A stretch of DNA of 64,000 nucleotides from Halopseudomonas bauzanensis (GCF_900114735.1 NZ_FOUA01000005.1:62001-126000), one strand, 5' to 3'. Positions 9,706 through 19,444 are shown, counted from the first letter of the stretch. Made by a program: numbers and translations. Notes: generated by a model not told the origin, from the letters alone.

Positions 9706-10373
9706 TCACTCACTCCAATACGCAATCCGGCGGCAATGGCGATGGGGGCCAGACTCAGCGCCAGCATCGCCAGACAGCCGAGCCACAATGCATAACCGGT
9801 CACCGGCATGCCCTGCAATGCCGCATCCATCGCCCCGGTTCCGAGAATCAATACCGGGATATAGAGCGGCAGGATCAGCAATGCCAGCAGCACGCCACCG
9901 CTCTTGAGGCCCACCGTCAACGCCGCACCAACCGCGCCCAACAGGCTCAGTACCGGCGTGCCCAACAACAGCGTCAGCACCAGCACTGGCAGGGATGATA
10001 GCGGCAGGGCCAGCATCAACCCGAACAGCGGCGCCAACAGCACCATCGCCAGGCCGGAAAGCAACCAGTGGTGCAGCACCTTGACCAGCACCATGAGGGC
10101 CAGCGGGTGCGGTGACAATACCCATTGTTCCAGCGAGCCGTCGTCGTAATCGCTGCGAAACAGGCCATCGAGCGACAGCAGCGTGGCCAGCAACGCCGCG
10201 ACCCAGATAACCCCCGGTGCCATGCTGCGCAGCATGGTGGGCTCCGGCCCGACGGCCAGCGGAAACAGACTCACGACCAGGGCGAAGAACACCAGCGGAT
10301 TGAGCAGATCGCCCGGACGCCGCCAGGCCAACCGCCACTCGCGGCAGAACAACAACCACACGACCCTGCGCAT
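9702..10373 (-). CDS. ccmB: Heme ABC exporter permease CcmB
   Basis: A 223-residue, six-helix membrane subunit of the CcmABC(D) ABC complex that releases holo-CcmE from CcmC using ATP. The start [22 protein letters not shown] is characteristic of CcmB, and the [16 protein letters not shown] segment is conserved. The ATG overlaps the ccmA stop by one base. Confidence 0.94.
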   Translation of the reverse strand: MRRVVWLLFCREWRLAWRRPGDLLNPLVFFALVVSLFPLAVGPEPTMLRSMAPGVIWVAALLATLLSLDGLFRSDYDDGSLEQWVLSPHPLALMVLVKVLHHWLLSGLAMVLLAPLFGLMLALPLSSLPVLVLTLLLGTPVLSLLGAVGAALTVGLKSGGVLLALLILPLYIPVLILGTGAMDAALQGMPVTGYALWLGCLAMLALSLAPIAIAAGLRIGVSE

Positions 10374-11008
10374 CAGTTGAGCTGCCCCATATCCAGTTGA
10401 CGCACACCTGGCAGGTGCTCCAGACCGTGGTGAGTGGTCATGATCACCATTCCACCCAAGGCCGCGTGCTTCACAATATGCTTTTCCAACGCAGCTACGC
10501 CGGCCTTGTCGATGGCCGTGAAAGGCTCATCCAGAATCCACACGGGATGCCGCTCAAGATACAGCCGCGCCAGCGCCACACGGCGATGCTGTCCGGCGGA
10601 CAGGTTATGGCAGGGAATATCCTCGAAGCCCCGCAGGCCAACCTGCTCCAGCGCCTGCCAGATAGCCTCGACCGCTACCGGCTCGCTCAGAGCACAGAGC
10701 CAGCTCAGATTTTCCTCGGCAGTCAGCGCGCCCTTGACCGCCGGAGCGTGCCCGATGAACAGCCGATGGCGACGCCAGTCTTCCTGACCGGCACCATGAA
10801 AGACCGACCGACCGCCATAATGGATCTCGCCCGCCGACGCCGGCAGCAGCCCGGCCATAATGCGCAGTAGACTGGTCTTGCCGGACCCGTTGGGGCCGGC
10901 CACCTGTAGTATCTCCCCGGGTTCGAGTCGCAGCGACAGCGAAGCAAACAGCTCACGCTGATCCCGCTCACAGGCCAGACTGTCCAACTCAACAGGCAGT
11001 GGCTTCAC
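10373..11008 (-). CDS. ccmA: Heme exporter ATP-binding protein CcmA
   Basis: The ATPase of the CcmABCD complex and first gene of the operon. The 211-residue product has Walker [10 protein letters not shown] (about 38-46), the ABC signature LSAGQHRR, and Walker B WILDEP. It starts with GTG, four bases after a GGAGT Shine-Dalgarno. The operon promoter should lie in the 126-bp divergent gap to the FliK-like gene, where I cannot pick out a convincing -35/-10 pair. Confidence 0.95.
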   Translation of the reverse strand: MKPLPVELDSLACERDQRELFASLSLRLEPGEILQVAGPNGSGKTSLLRIMAGLLPASAGEIHYGGRSVFHGAGQEDWRRHRLFIGHAPAVKGALTAEENLSWLCALSEPVAVEAIWQALEQVGLRGFEDIPCHNLSAGQHRRVALARLYLERHPVWILDEPFTAIDKAGVAALEKHIVKHAALGGMVIMTTHHGLEHLPGVRQLDMGQLN

Positions 11009-11134
11009 TTTTACTCCAAACCATCGGGAAGCGAATATCGTTCACTCATGTTTACCTGTGCGCTGCCGCTATACTGCATAGGCGACAGGCACCTTGGTGA
11101 CTGGCGCCATTATACATAGCGCCCCTACCCTGAG

Positions 11135-12814
11135 GTGCCTGATTTACATCAATATGTGACACACATGACGCCGGATCTGAACCTGCCGCCCATCACCGCC
11201 AACCGCCCTGGAACCGGGGCTCCAGCCCCCACCACGACGGCCTCGGCGGTGGCTTTGGAGCTGCTGCGTCCGATTGCCGCAGCGACCTTGGCACCAGGCG
11301 AAAGTGCCCAAGCCGAGGTGGTCGCCAGCCAGCCCCGATCCGGCCAGTTCGAAGTGCTGCTGCGCCTGGCCAAGGCGGGCCTGCCGCCGACCGATGTAAG
11401 CGTGCTCAGCCGCCAACCACTGGAAGCGGGCACCGGCCTGACGGTGCAGGCGGTCAGCCCCACCCGCCTGCTGGCAGTGCTCGACAGCCTGGCCACACAG
11501 GGCGCTGGCCAGGCACCACTGACCAAACTGGACCCGCAGCTGTTTCCCCAGGGCAGCCTGGTGCAGGCGCGCATCATCAACAGCCAGGCATTACCCGCGG
11601 CCAGCGAGCAGGCCCGCTTCGCCATCCTGGCGAAGATTCTGCAGGGGCCGGCAGCCGGCGCGGTCCTGAGCCTGGACAGCAGCCGCGCCGCTACACCCGG
11701 CAGTCTGCTGACAGCCCAGGTGGGCAGCCAGGGCGAGCTGCGCGTCACCTCCGTCACCGAGCAGGTCCGCCAGCTCGACCTGCTGCAAGGCATGCGTACC
11801 ACCTTGCAAACCCAGGCGTCCGCCGAACCCCTGTTGCGTATGCTGGATAAACTGGCGGCGCTACCGGACCTGCCACCGCTGTTACAGGCCGGCATACGCC
11901 AGGTGCTGACCCATGTCACCACCCCTGAATATTTGAGCACCCCCGCCGGGGTCGCCCAGGCGGTGCGTCAGAGCGGTATATTCCTGGAAGCCGGGCTCGC
12001 CCAGTTGAGTCAGGCACTGCAGACCGGCAGCGCATCGACCGCCAACCAAGCACCCACCGAGTCGATGCAGCAAAACCTGTTGCCACCCCTGGCACGGCTG
12101 CTGCCCCTGCTCTCCAGCCTGGCCACACCGCCCGGCGCCGAACCTTTACCCGGCGCGGATTTCAAGGCCAGCCTGCTCAACCTGCTGGTCACTCTGCAAC
12201 ATCAATTACCGCCGGATACCAGCAAATTCACTGCCCTGCCCCCCGGTCCGTGGCAGGCCGCCGCGTTAACAGCCAGACCGGGCCTGTTTCCACTGCCCTC
12301 GCGAGCGCTGCAGACCCTCAGCGATGCGCCCGATCTCGGCAGCCTGCTGCGCTTGACCGCCGCCCTGCTGGCACGCATTCAGCACCATCAGTTCCAGGGC
12401 CTCGGTCAGACCCAGACCTTCACCGACGGCAGTACCCAGACTGTCTGGCAGCTGGAGATTCCGTTGCGTGAAGGTCAGCAGTTCACCCAGGTGCAGATGC
12501 GCATTCAGCGCGATCAATCGGCGCCGGACAGTCGCCAGACCGAGCAAACGCCCCAATGGGAAATACGCCTGGCCTTCAATCTGGAAAGCCTCGGTCCCAT
12601 GCAGAGCATCGCCCGACTGTACAAGGGCCGTGTCAGCAGCGAATTCTGGGCCGAACAGAGCGATACCCTGCAGCGTATCAACGCCGAAATGGGCCGACTG
12701 CGCGACCGTCTGCTGACCCGCGGATTGGAAGTCGGTGAACTCAGCGCCCACCGGGGCAGCCCACCAGCACCACAGCAAGCGGTACAACAACGCTGGATCG
12801 ACGAGGTAACCTGA
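11135..12814 (+). CDS. FliK-type hook-length/secretion-switch C-terminal domain protein (orphan)
   Basis: A protein of 559 residues (GTG start) or 549 (ATG at 11165); neither start has a good Shine-Dalgarno, so the start is open. The long N-terminal part is rich in Ala, Gln, Leu and Pro and low in predicted structure. The last ~130 residues match a FliK C-terminal domain: LEIPLREGQQFTQVQMRI, then NLESLGPMQSIARL and WAEQSDTLQRINAEMGRLRDRL, ending in GLEVGELSAHRG. In flagella that domain contacts FlhB to switch export specificity. The stop overlaps the next gene's start (TGATG), and the next gene is FlhB-C-like, so the two probably work together. It is not the canonical fliK, which lies with fliM/N-type genes. 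Confidence 0.78.
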   Translation: MPDLHQYVTHMTPDLNLPPITANRPGTGAPAPTTTASAVALELLRPIAAATLAPGESAQAEVVASQPRSGQFEVLLRLAKAGLPPTDVSVLSRQPLEAGTGLTVQAVSPTRLLAVLDSLATQGAGQAPLTKLDPQLFPQGSLVQARIINSQALPAASEQARFAILAKILQGPAAGAVLSLDSSRAATPGSLLTAQVGSQGELRVTSVTEQVRQLDLLQGMRTTLQTQASAEPLLRMLDKLAALPDLPPLLQAGIRQVLTHVTTPEYLSTPAGVAQAVRQSGIFLEAGLAQLSQALQTGSASTANQAPTESMQQNLLPPLARLLPLLSSLATPPGAEPLPGADFKASLLNLLVTLQHQLPPDTSKFTALPPGPWQAAALTARPGLFPLPSRALQTLSDAPDLGSLLRLTAALLARIQHHQFQGLGQTQTFTDGSTQTVWQLEIPLREGQQFTQVQMRIQRDQSAPDSRQTEQTPQWEIRLAFNLESLGPMQSIARLYKGRVSSEFWAEQSDTLQRINAEMGRLRDRLLTRGLEVGELSAHRGSPPAPQQAVQQRWIDEVT

Positions 12815-13104
12815 TGAGCGAACATCGCGAAGCCATTGCGCTGCTCTACGAGGGCGGCGAACAGGCTCCCACCGTCACCGCCAAGGGTGAGGGCGAACTG
12901 GCCGAACGGATCATTGAATTGGCCATGGACCATGAAGTGCCGATCTATGAAAACGCCGACCTGGCAAGCATGCTGACGCGCATGGAACTGGGTGATCAGA
13001 TCCCTGAAGCGCTGTACCGCACTATCGCCGAGATCATCGCTTTCGCCTGGCATCTACAGGGCAAGATGCCGGCGGGGTTTGTACCGCCGGACGAGGAGAG
13101 TTAG
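12814..13104 (+). CDS. FlhB C-terminal-domain-like protein (FlhX/FhlB type)
   Basis: A 96-residue soluble protein that aligns with the part of FlhB/YscU after the self-cleavage site: EAIALLYEGGEQAP, VTAKGEGELAERIIELA, then VPIYENADLASMLTRMELGDQIPEALYRTIAEIIAFAW. The NPTH cleavage sequence and all membrane segments are absent, so it resembles the free C-terminal fragment. Similar stand-alone proteins (FlhX; YlqH in Bacillus) have been described, and the Helicobacter one can partly replace that part of FlhB. It is translationally coupled to the FliK-like gene and ends 5 bp from the convergent rluB. Confidence 0.82.
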   Translation: MSEHREAIALLYEGGEQAPTVTAKGEGELAERIIELAMDHEVPIYENADLASMLTRMELGDQIPEALYRTIAEIIAFAWHLQGKMPAGFVPPDEES

Positions 13105-13109
13105 TCGCG

Positions 13110-14021
13110 TTACTTGCGCGTACGATCGCTGCCTTTGAACTTGTTCTGACGCACGACACGCGCCTGATGCATGGAGGGCTTGCGGGCCTGGCGCTTCTGC
13201 TTCTCCTTCTCGGCGACAGTGGACTCCGGCAGGCGCACGGGCTTCAGGCCAACCTCTTCACTGAGCACGTCGAGCTCGTTCTGCTTCATTTCACGCCAGC
13301 GACCGACCGGCAGTTCCGGGCCGAGGAAGACCGGCCCGAAGCGGACCCGCTTGAGGCGATTGACCCGAACGCCCTGGGATTCCCACAGCCGTCTGACTTC
13401 CCGGTTGCGGCCTTCCATCAGGCAGACGTGGAACCAGCGGTTGATACCTTCGCCGCCGGAGCTGACCACATCAGTGAACTTGGCGGGACCGTCATCCAGC
13501 ATGACGCCGGTCAACAGCCGCTCGACCATGGCTTCATCGACTTCGCCCATCACCCGCACCGCATATTCACGGTCCATCTGCGAGGATGGATGCATCAGCC
13601 GGTTGGCCAGCTCGCCGTCAGTGGTGAACAGCAGCAGGCCGGAGGTATTGATGTCCAGTCGCCCGATATTGATCCAGCGCCCCTGCTTCAAGCGTGGCAG
13701 CTGTTCAAATACCGTCGGCCGCCCTTCCGGATCATCACGGGTGCAGACTTCGCCTTCGGGCTTGTTGTAGATCAGTACGCGGCGCACCACCTCGGTGTTG
13801 AGGTCACGCTTGAGGGGACGGCCATCGACCATGATCTGGTCCAGGCTGTCGACCCGGCAACCAAGTTGCGCAGGCTCGCCGTTGACGGTGACGCGGCCGG
13901 CGCCGATCCAGCCTTCGATCTCGCGACGCGAGCCAAGGCCCATACGGGCCAGTACTTTCTGGAGTTTTTCTCCGGAAACCGGTGTTTCTTCGGTTTCTGG
14001 ATTGATAGGTTGGTCAGTCAT
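13110..14021 (-). CDS. rluB: 23S rRNA pseudouridine(2605) synthase RluB
   Basis: The 303-residue product modifies U2605 of 23S rRNA. It has an N-terminal acidic extension, an S4 RNA-binding domain ([21 protein letters not shown]), and the catalytic motif [11 protein letters not shown] with its nucleophilic Asp. The C-terminal tail is very basic, ending in [10 protein letters not shown], as in other Pseudomonas RluB. The chosen ATG has a strong GGGAGGTG site 6-8 bases upstream; an in-frame start further upstream would bury that site in the coding region. Confidence 0.93.
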   Translation of the reverse strand: MTDQPINPETEETPVSGEKLQKVLARMGLGSRREIEGWIGAGRVTVNGEPAQLGCRVDSLDQIMVDGRPLKRDLNTEVVRRVLIYNKPEGEVCTRDDPEGRPTVFEQLPRLKQGRWINIGRLDINTSGLLLFTTDGELANRLMHPSSQMDREYAVRVMGEVDEAMVERLLTGVMLDDGPAKFTDVVSSGGEGINRWFHVCLMEGRNREVRRLWESQGVRVNRLKRVRFGPVFLGPELPVGRWREMKQNELDVLSEEVGLKPVRLPESTVAEKEKQKRQARKPSMHQARVVRQNKFKGSDRTRK

Positions 14022-14095
14022 GCGTGGCACCTCCCGGTGTGATGGGGACAATTTCCGGGGAATCCGGTCGCGCAGAATAGCATCGACCTGCCGGC

Positions 14096-14842
14096 TCAGC
14101 CAGCGGGGTCGGGCTCGTTGTCGTTCTCGACTGACGGCAGCAGGTCATCGAAGTCCGTTTTCAGATCGGTTTCCATTGCCTCCAGCTCCGCCAGCAACGC
14201 ACCGAAATCACCCGTACCGACGCTGCCGTCCGCCATCAATGGAGCAACAGGGTCCCAGCCCGGCGTGCTGTCACCGGTATCCGGCATCCCGACCAATGGC
14301 GATACCGACTCTTCCGTGCTTTCCCGCAGGTCGGCCAGCGGCGGTAGCTCCGCCAGGCTGCGCAGATTGAAATAATCCAGGAATTGCCGCGTGGTGGCGT
14401 ACATCGCCGGGCGCCCCGGCACCTCGCGATGCCCCACCACCCGCACCCATTCACGCTCGAGCAGTGTACGGATGATCTGACTGCTGACGGCCACCCCACG
14501 CACATCCTCGATCTCGCCGCGGGTGATGGGTTGCCTGTAGGCGATCAGCGACAGGGTTTCCAGCAGCGCCCGGGAGTAGCGCTGGGGCCGCTCTTCCCAC
14601 AAGCGCGAGACCCAGGGTGCGTATCCATCGCGCACCTGCAGGCGCCAGCCGCTGGCCACCTCGCGCAACTCCACCGAGCGCTCCGCCAGATCCTTGGCCA
14701 ATTGGGCCAGTGCCTGGCGCAGCTCTTCCAGCGAAGGTGCTGTGTGCTCGTCGAAAAGCTCGCGCATTCGCTCCAGCGACAGCGGCTTGCCGGCGGCCTG
14801 CAGCGCCGCCTCCAGAATCCGTTCAAGCGGTGGTTGAGTCAT
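14096..14842 (-). CDS. scpB: Segregation and condensation protein ScpB
   Basis: ScpB is the winged-helix kite subunit that joins ScpA and SMC. The 248-residue product shows the two winged helices ([20 protein letters not shown]; then [23 protein letters not shown] and [19 protein letters not shown]), followed by an acidic, low-complexity tail of about 70 residues. Its start lies 20 bases inside the end of scpA, indicating coupling. Confidence 0.94.
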   Translation of the reverse strand: MTQPPLERILEAALQAAGKPLSLERMRELFDEHTAPSLEELRQALAQLAKDLAERSVELREVASGWRLQVRDGYAPWVSRLWEERPQRYSRALLETLSLIAYRQPITRGEIEDVRGVAVSSQIIRTLLEREWVRVVGHREVPGRPAMYATTRQFLDYFNLRSLAELPPLADLRESTEESVSPLVGMPDTGDSTPGWDPVAPLMADGSVGTGDFGALLAELEAMETDLKTDFDDLLPSVENDNEPDPAG

Positions 14843-15707
14843 CGTTCCTTGCCTTGACGTGAATGGGCGAAAAGGGCTCGCTCTGCACCAGGTCGACCAA
14901 TTGCTCCTTGACCAGTTCCAACACCGCCATGAAGGTCACCACCACGCCCAGCTTGCCCTCGCTCGGCTGGTAGAGACTGATGAAAGGTACGAACTGGCCG
15001 CCCCGCAGGCGATCCAGCACATCAGCCATGCGCTCGCGGGTCGACAGCGTCTCGCGACTGATCTGATGACTTTCGAACATGTCGGCGCGGCGCAGGACCT
15101 CGCTGAGCGACAGCAACAGCTCTTCCATGCTGATATCCGGATGGGCCTTGCGCGTTTCCAGTGGCGGCGGTGCGGCAGCCGCCAGAGCGATATCCCGCCC
15201 GACCCGCGGCAGCGCGTCGAGATCCTCCGCCGCCTGGCGGAACCGCTCATATTCCTGTAACCGACGAATCAGCTCAGCGCGAGGATCGTCGTCAAAATCA
15301 ACATCGTGATCCTCTTCCTGACGCGGCAGCAGCATGCGCGACTTGATCTCGGCCAGCATCGCGGCCATCACCAGATATTCGGCCGCCAGCTCCAGCCGCA
15401 CCGTCTTCATCAGCTCGACATAGCCCATGTACTGGCGGGTAATTTCGGCAACGGGAATATCGAGGATGTCGAGGTTCTGGCGGCGGATCAGGTACAGCAG
15501 CAGATCCAGCGGCCCTTCGAACGCATCAAGAAAAACTTCGAGCGCCTCGGGGGGAATGTACAGATCCTGGGGCAGCTCGGTGAGTGGCTGGCCGTTGATG
15601 ACGGCCAGCGGCAGCTCATGCTGAATCGGGCCCGGTAGCTCTGCAATCGGCTCGCTGCTCACCGCAATGGGTGCAGCGGCCAGTTGTGCAGGTTCCCGGG
15701 CGCTCAT
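14823..15707 (-). CDS. scpA: Segregation and condensation protein ScpA (kleisin)
   Basis: A 294-residue kleisin subunit of the SMC-ScpAB complex. After a proline/alanine-rich N-terminal extension of about 50 residues comes the conserved FEGPLDLLLYLIRRQNLDIL block, then AAEYLVMAAMLAEIKSRMLLPR, and a C-terminal winged helix (VVTFMAVLELVKEQLVDLVQ). Its ATG overlaps the trpS stop by one base. Confidence 0.94.
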   Translation of the reverse strand: MSAREPAQLAAAPIAVSSEPIAELPGPIQHELPLAVINGQPLTELPQDLYIPPEALEVFLDAFEGPLDLLLYLIRRQNLDILDIPVAEITRQYMGYVELMKTVRLELAAEYLVMAAMLAEIKSRMLLPRQEEDHDVDFDDDPRAELIRRLQEYERFRQAAEDLDALPRVGRDIALAAAAPPPLETRKAHPDISMEELLLSLSEVLRRADMFESHQISRETLSTRERMADVLDRLRGGQFVPFISLYQPSEGKLGVVVTFMAVLELVKEQLVDLVQSEPFSPIHVKARNDDSTTA

Positions 15708-16927
15708 CAGCCGCGACGGTAGTTCAGGCCAATGGCCTGGCGCACTTCAACCAGAGTGTCGCGAGCCGCGTCGCGGGCACGCTCGGCTCCTTCGCTGAGG
15801 ATCAGGCGTACTGCGTCCGGATTCTCTTCATACTCCACGGCCCGCTGCTGCATGGGCGCCAGCTCGGTGCAGATCGCATCGATCACCGGCTTCTTGCAGT
15901 CCAGGCAGCCAATACCAGCGCTGCGGCAACCCTGGTTGACCCAGTCATGAGTCGCCTGGTCGGTGTATACCAGGTGCAGCTGATAGACCGGGCACTTGTC
16001 TGGATCGCCCGGATCGGTACGCCGTACCCGCGCCGGATCGGTAGGCATGCGGCGGATCTTCTCGCTGACCTCGTCGGTGGTATCGCGCAGGGTAATGGTG
16101 TTGCCATAGGACTTGGACATCTTCTGCCCGTCGAGACCAGGCATCTTCGAGGCCGGCGTCAGCAGCGCCTGGGGTTCGGGCAGAATCACCTTGCCGCCAC
16201 CTTCGAGGTAGCCGAACAGGCGCTCCTTGTCACCGAGGGTGATGTTCTGCTGTTCCTGCAACAGCGCCCGTGCGGTATCCAGCGCCTCGCTGTCACCCTG
16301 CTCCTGATAAGCGGTGCGCAGGTTGTTGTACAGCTTGGCCGCTTTCTTGCCCATCTTCGACACGGCAGCCCGCGCCTTGTCCTCGAAGCCAGCCTCCTTG
16401 CCGTACAGATGATTGAAGCGCCGCGCCAGTTCCCGGGTGATTTCCACATGGGACAGTTGGTCAGCACCAACCGGCACCAGGCCGGCACGATAGACGAGGA
16501 TGTCCGCACTCATCAGCAACGGATAGCCCAGAAAACCGTAGGTAGCCAGGTCCAGATCACGCAGCCTTTCCTGCTGATCCTTGTAGGTCGGCACCCGCTC
16601 CAGCCAGCTCAGCGGCGTGGACATGGACAGCAGCAGGTTCAGCTCGGCATGTTCCGGTACCTGAGACTGGATGAACATGGTCGCGGACGTACCACTGACG
16701 CCCGCCGCCAGCCAGTCGATCATCATGTCCCAGACGTTCTGTTCGATATCCTGCGGGGTTTCGTACAGCGTGGTCAGCGCGTGCCAGTCGGCAGCGAAGA
16801 AGAAGCACTCGTACTCATGCTGCAGCTTTACCCAGTTCTTGAGCACGCCATGATAATGACCTAGATGCAGGCGCCCGGTGGGGCGCATGCCGGACACGAC
16901 CCGGCGCTGGGATTCAACGGAACTCAA
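15707..16927 (-). CDS. trpS: Tryptophan--tRNA ligase with a four-cysteine (probable Fe-S) motif
   Basis: A class Ic aminoacyl-tRNA synthetase charging tRNA-Trp. It shows the HIGH-type signature GRLHLGHYHG (about 18-27) and KMSKS-type GQKMSKSYGNT. At 406 residues it is longer than the ~330-residue short forms. Near the C-terminus it carries Cys312, Cys334, Cys341 and Cys344 (C-x21-C-x6-C-x2-C), close to the C-x22-C-x6-C-x2-C motif that binds a [4Fe-4S] cluster beside the anticodon site in Thermotoga TrpRS. The start is TTG, placed 7 bases after a clean AGGAG; I see no competing in-frame ATG. It is first in a trpS-scpA-scpB overlapping set. Confidence 0.95.
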   Translation of the reverse strand: MSSVESQRRVVSGMRPTGRLHLGHYHGVLKNWVKLQHEYECFFFAADWHALTTLYETPQDIEQNVWDMMIDWLAAGVSGTSATMFIQSQVPEHAELNLLLSMSTPLSWLERVPTYKDQQERLRDLDLATYGFLGYPLLMSADILVYRAGLVPVGADQLSHVEITRELARRFNHLYGKEAGFEDKARAAVSKMGKKAAKLYNNLRTAYQEQGDSEALDTARALLQEQQNITLGDKERLFGYLEGGGKVILPEPQALLTPASKMPGLDGQKMSKSYGNTITLRDTTDEVSEKIRRMPTDPARVRRTDPGDPDKCPVYQLHLVYTDQATHDWVNQGCRSAGIGCLDCKKPVIDAICTELAPMQQRAVEYEENPDAVRLILSEGAERARDAARDTLVEVRQAIGLNYRRG

Positions 16928-17024
16928 GGGAAACTCCTGATTGTCTGGTGATACATGGTGTTGGCATTGTGCTGCTTATCATACTCTTCGGCCCCGGCGC
17001 CTGCATGGGGCGCCGGTTGACCAA

Positions 17025-17657
17025 TCATTCACGGCTGACGCCGAAGGGTTCGGGGTCGCCTCGGCCAATGCGGCGCACTTCGGTTTCCCCGTTGAGCAAG
17101 GCCACCACGGTGGTGGGCTCGATAGTACAGGCACCGCCGTCGATAATCAGATCGACCTGCTTGTCCAGACGCTCGCGGATATCCTCGGCATCAGTCAGCG
17201 GCAGACTCTCGCCCGGCAGTTGCAGAGTCACGCTCATCAAGGGCTCGCCCAGGGCTTCGAGCAGCGCCAGGGTCAACTGATGGTCAGGAATGCGCAGACC
17301 GATGGTGCGCCGCTTGGGATGCAGCAGGCGCCGCGGTACTTCGGTAGTAGCGTGCAGGATGAAGGTGTAGGGGCCAGGGGTGTTGTTCTTCAACAACCGG
17401 AAGGTGGCGTTATCCACCTTGGCATAGGTGCCCAGCTCCGACAGGTCGCGGCAGACCAGGGTGAAATTGTGTTTGTCATCCAGCTGGCGCAGACGGCGGA
17501 TACGTTCCAGCGCGTTCTTGTCGCCCAGGTGGCAGCCCAGGGCATAGGCAGAATCAGTCGGATAGGCAATAACCCCACCGTCACGCACGATTTCCACGGC
17601 CTGGCGAATCAGACGCGCCTGCGGATTGTCGGGGTGGATCTGGAAATATTGGCTCAC
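17025..17657 (-). CDS. YciO-type Sua5/YrdC family protein
   Basis: A 210-residue YrdC-fold protein. It shows GGVIAYPTDSAYALGCHLGDKNALERI at the nucleotide-binding entrance, then KHNFTLVCRDLSEL, PGPYTFIL, RTIGLRIPDH and a C-terminal RIGRGD. These features fit YciO rather than TsaC, which makes the threonylcarbamoyl adenylate for t6A tRNA modification; the exact role of YciO is not settled. The start is GTG. It precedes trpS with a 97-bp gap and lies 3' of the PHP-domain gene, the same neighbourhood as in other Pseudomonas. Confidence 0.85.
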   Translation of the reverse strand: MSQYFQIHPDNPQARLIRQAVEIVRDGGVIAYPTDSAYALGCHLGDKNALERIRRLRQLDDKHNFTLVCRDLSELGTYAKVDNATFRLLKNNTPGPYTFILHATTEVPRRLLHPKRRTIGLRIPDHQLTLALLEALGEPLMSVTLQLPGESLPLTDAEDIRERLDKQVDLIIDGGACTIEPTTVVALLNGETEVRRIGRGDPEPFGVSRE

Positions 17658-17721
17658 GGCTGCATTCTCGCTGTGTTTTCCCGCAGTTTAGGGAACTGCG
17701 CCTTTTCCGTCGAGCGGCCGC

Positions 17722-18621
17722 TCATGGCATGACGGCATCGGGGAACCGCGCATCCTGCCATACCGGCGCGCAATCGGCCGGCAAGGGCGTCATCTGGCCC
17801 AGCGCCATCCACGGCGAATCCGGATGATGAAAATCACTGCCGCAACTGGCGAGAAAACCGAATTCGATGCTCATGCGCGCCAGCACCGCCACCTGTTCCG
17901 GTGCCTGCTTGCCGTTGGACACTTCGACGCCACGCCCGCCGGCCTGGGCGAAATCGCGCAACAGACGGCGGATACGCGCCCGGGTGAAGCCGTAATGCCA
18001 GGGGTGCGCCACGACGGCCAGCCCGCCCGCCTCGCGCAACTGTGCCACCGCCGTTTCCAGCGCCGGCCAGTGCTGTTTGATATCACCCAGCTTGCCCGCC
18101 CCCAGCCACTTGCGGAAGGCTTCACCGCGATCACGCACGTATCCGGCCTGCACCATCCAGTCAGCGAAGTGCGGTCGCGCCGGTGGGCTGTCCGGGTCGC
18201 TGCCGGTTGCCTGCTGTACCGCCAGCGCCCCTTCCAGCGCGCCGGGCATACGCTTGGCAGCCAGCCGATCGGCGATCTGCTCGGCCCGCTGCCAGCGGCC
18301 ATCGCGCACGCCAGCCAGCGCCTCCCGCAGGGCCGGAGACTGCATGTCGAAGCCGTAACCCAGAATGTGCACGGTATGGCCCTGCCACTGCGCCGACAGT
18401 TCGACGCCGCTCACCCAGTCCATGCCATGCGCTGCGGCGGCCGCCTGGGCCTCCGGCAGACCGTCGAGCGTGTCATGGTCGGTCAACGCCACCAGGTCGA
18501 TACCGGCCGCGGCCGCACGCGCCATCAGCTCGGCGGGCGCCAGGGCGCCATCCGAAGCCGTGCTGTGCATATGCAGGTCCGCTAACAAATTTGCTCCAGG
18601 GCCATCATCAAACCAGGCCAT
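17722..18621 (-). CDS. PHP-domain nuclease (RNase AM / YciV-TrpH type)
   Basis: A 299-residue metal-dependent phosphoesterase of the PHP superfamily. Metal-binding motifs are visible in order: [21 protein letters not shown], the GVELSAQW glutamate, VAHPWHYG, and GSDFHHPDS near the C-terminus. E. coli YciV (RNase AM) is a 5'-3' exoribonuclease trimming rRNA 5' ends and degrading short oligonucleotides; this protein has the same domain layout and length. The chosen ATG gives a 12-residue lead before DLHMHS. A later start is possible but no better codon is seen. Confidence 0.85.
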   Translation of the reverse strand: MAWFDDGPGANLLADLHMHSTASDGALAPAELMARAAAAGIDLVALTDHDTLDGLPEAQAAAAAHGMDWVSGVELSAQWQGHTVHILGYGFDMQSPALREALAGVRDGRWQRAEQIADRLAAKRMPGALEGALAVQQATGSDPDSPPARPHFADWMVQAGYVRDRGEAFRKWLGAGKLGDIKQHWPALETAVAQLREAGGLAVVAHPWHYGFTRARIRRLLRDFAQAGGRGVEVSNGKQAPEQVAVLARMSIEFGFLASCGSDFHHPDSPWMALGQMTPLPADCAPVWQDARFPDAVMP

Positions 18622-18722
18622 TCAGGGAAAGAATTTGGCTATTATGCCGTCTGGGCGCTGACAATGCCCAACTGAATGGCATAAGTTACTGCACTATCAC
18701 CTACCCACCCCAAGGATCCGAC

Positions 18723-19025
18723 ATGTTATACGCCATCATGGCCAGCGATGCCCCCGGCACCCTCGATGCACGAATGGCTGCCCGCCCCGATCATCTTGCC
18801 CGTCTGCATCAACTGCAGGACGCCGGCCGCCTGGTGCTCGCTGGTCCGCATCCAGCCATCGATTCGAATGATCCCGGCAGCGCCGGCTTTACCGGCAGCC
18901 TGGTGGTGGCCGAGTTCGACTCCCTGGAGCAGGCCCGGGAATGGGCCGATCAGGATCCCTACATTGCCGCCGGCGTCTATGACCAGGTACTGGTCAAACC
19001 CTTCAAGCGTGTTCTGCCGGCCTGA
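18723..19025 (+). CDS. YciI family protein
   Basis: A 100-residue small cytoplasmic protein with the YciI dimeric alpha/beta-barrel pattern: [28 protein letters not shown] (His and Asp of the putative active site), [11 protein letters not shown], and [20 protein letters not shown]. No biochemical function is established for most members. The ATG is the correct start because it begins at the conserved MLYAI beta strand; the frame stays open upstream but without family similarity. It overlaps the possible upstream start of the next gene. Confidence 0.9.
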   Translation: MLYAIMASDAPGTLDARMAARPDHLARLHQLQDAGRLVLAGPHPAIDSNDPGSAGFTGSLVVAEFDSLEQAREWADQDPYIAAGVYDQVLVKPFKRVLPA

Positions 19026-19039
19026 TGAGGAGCGCCCGA

Positions 19040-19444
19040 ATGTCCCTTCGCCCATCCCTGCTGCCGCTGCTGGCCGCCTTGCTGCTGCCACTGCCCCTGC
19101 AGGCACAGCAGGCCGACGCCCCGGTCGATCCGCAGATGCCCACCGCCGAGCAGGATGTCGGCACGCTGCAGGCCGAATTGGCCAAGGTCGAGGCCGAGCG
19201 CCAGCGCCTGGCTGACGAACTGGCCAACGCCGCCGACCATACCGAGGTGGAGCGGTTGGGCAGGCAGAACCTTGCCCTGCGCGACCGGCTGGTCGCCATG
19301 GAAGAAGTCGCCGCGCGCAATCAGCAAGAGCAGCAGCGCAAGTGGTTCATCGTCGGCGGTACCACCGTCGCCGGCAGCCTGCTGCTGGGCTGGATACTGG
19401 CGCAGCTCGGCGGTCGCCGCAAACGCAGCGAGTGGCTGAATTGA
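19040..19444 (+). CDS. Membrane-anchored coiled-coil envelope protein
   Basis: A 134-residue protein with a cleavable signal peptide (MSLRPSLLPLLAALLLPLPLQAQQ), a Glu/Leu/Arg-rich coiled coil (about 40-100, heptads such as LQAELAKVEAERQRLADELA), and one C-terminal transmembrane helix (about 107-124) with a basic tail GGRRKRSEWLN. It resembles the C-terminal half of YgiM/TIGR04211 proteins but lacks their SH3 domain. The start at 19040 is preferred over an in-frame ATG at 19025 because TGAGGAG lies just upstream. It runs into the response-regulator gene, hinting at a shared envelope-stress role; that link is inference. Confidence 0.75.
   Translation: MSLRPSLLPLLAALLLPLPLQAQQADAPVDPQMPTAEQDVGTLQAELAKVEAERQRLADELANAADHTEVERLGRQNLALRDRLVAMEEVAARNQQEQQRKWFIVGGTTVAGSLLLGWILAQLGGRRKRSEWLN

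Noticed and set aside
18183-18722. N-terminal extension of the YciI gene
   Set aside because: The frame is open upstream but runs antisense to the PHP gene and is Pro/Arg-rich; the family begins at MLYAI (18723).
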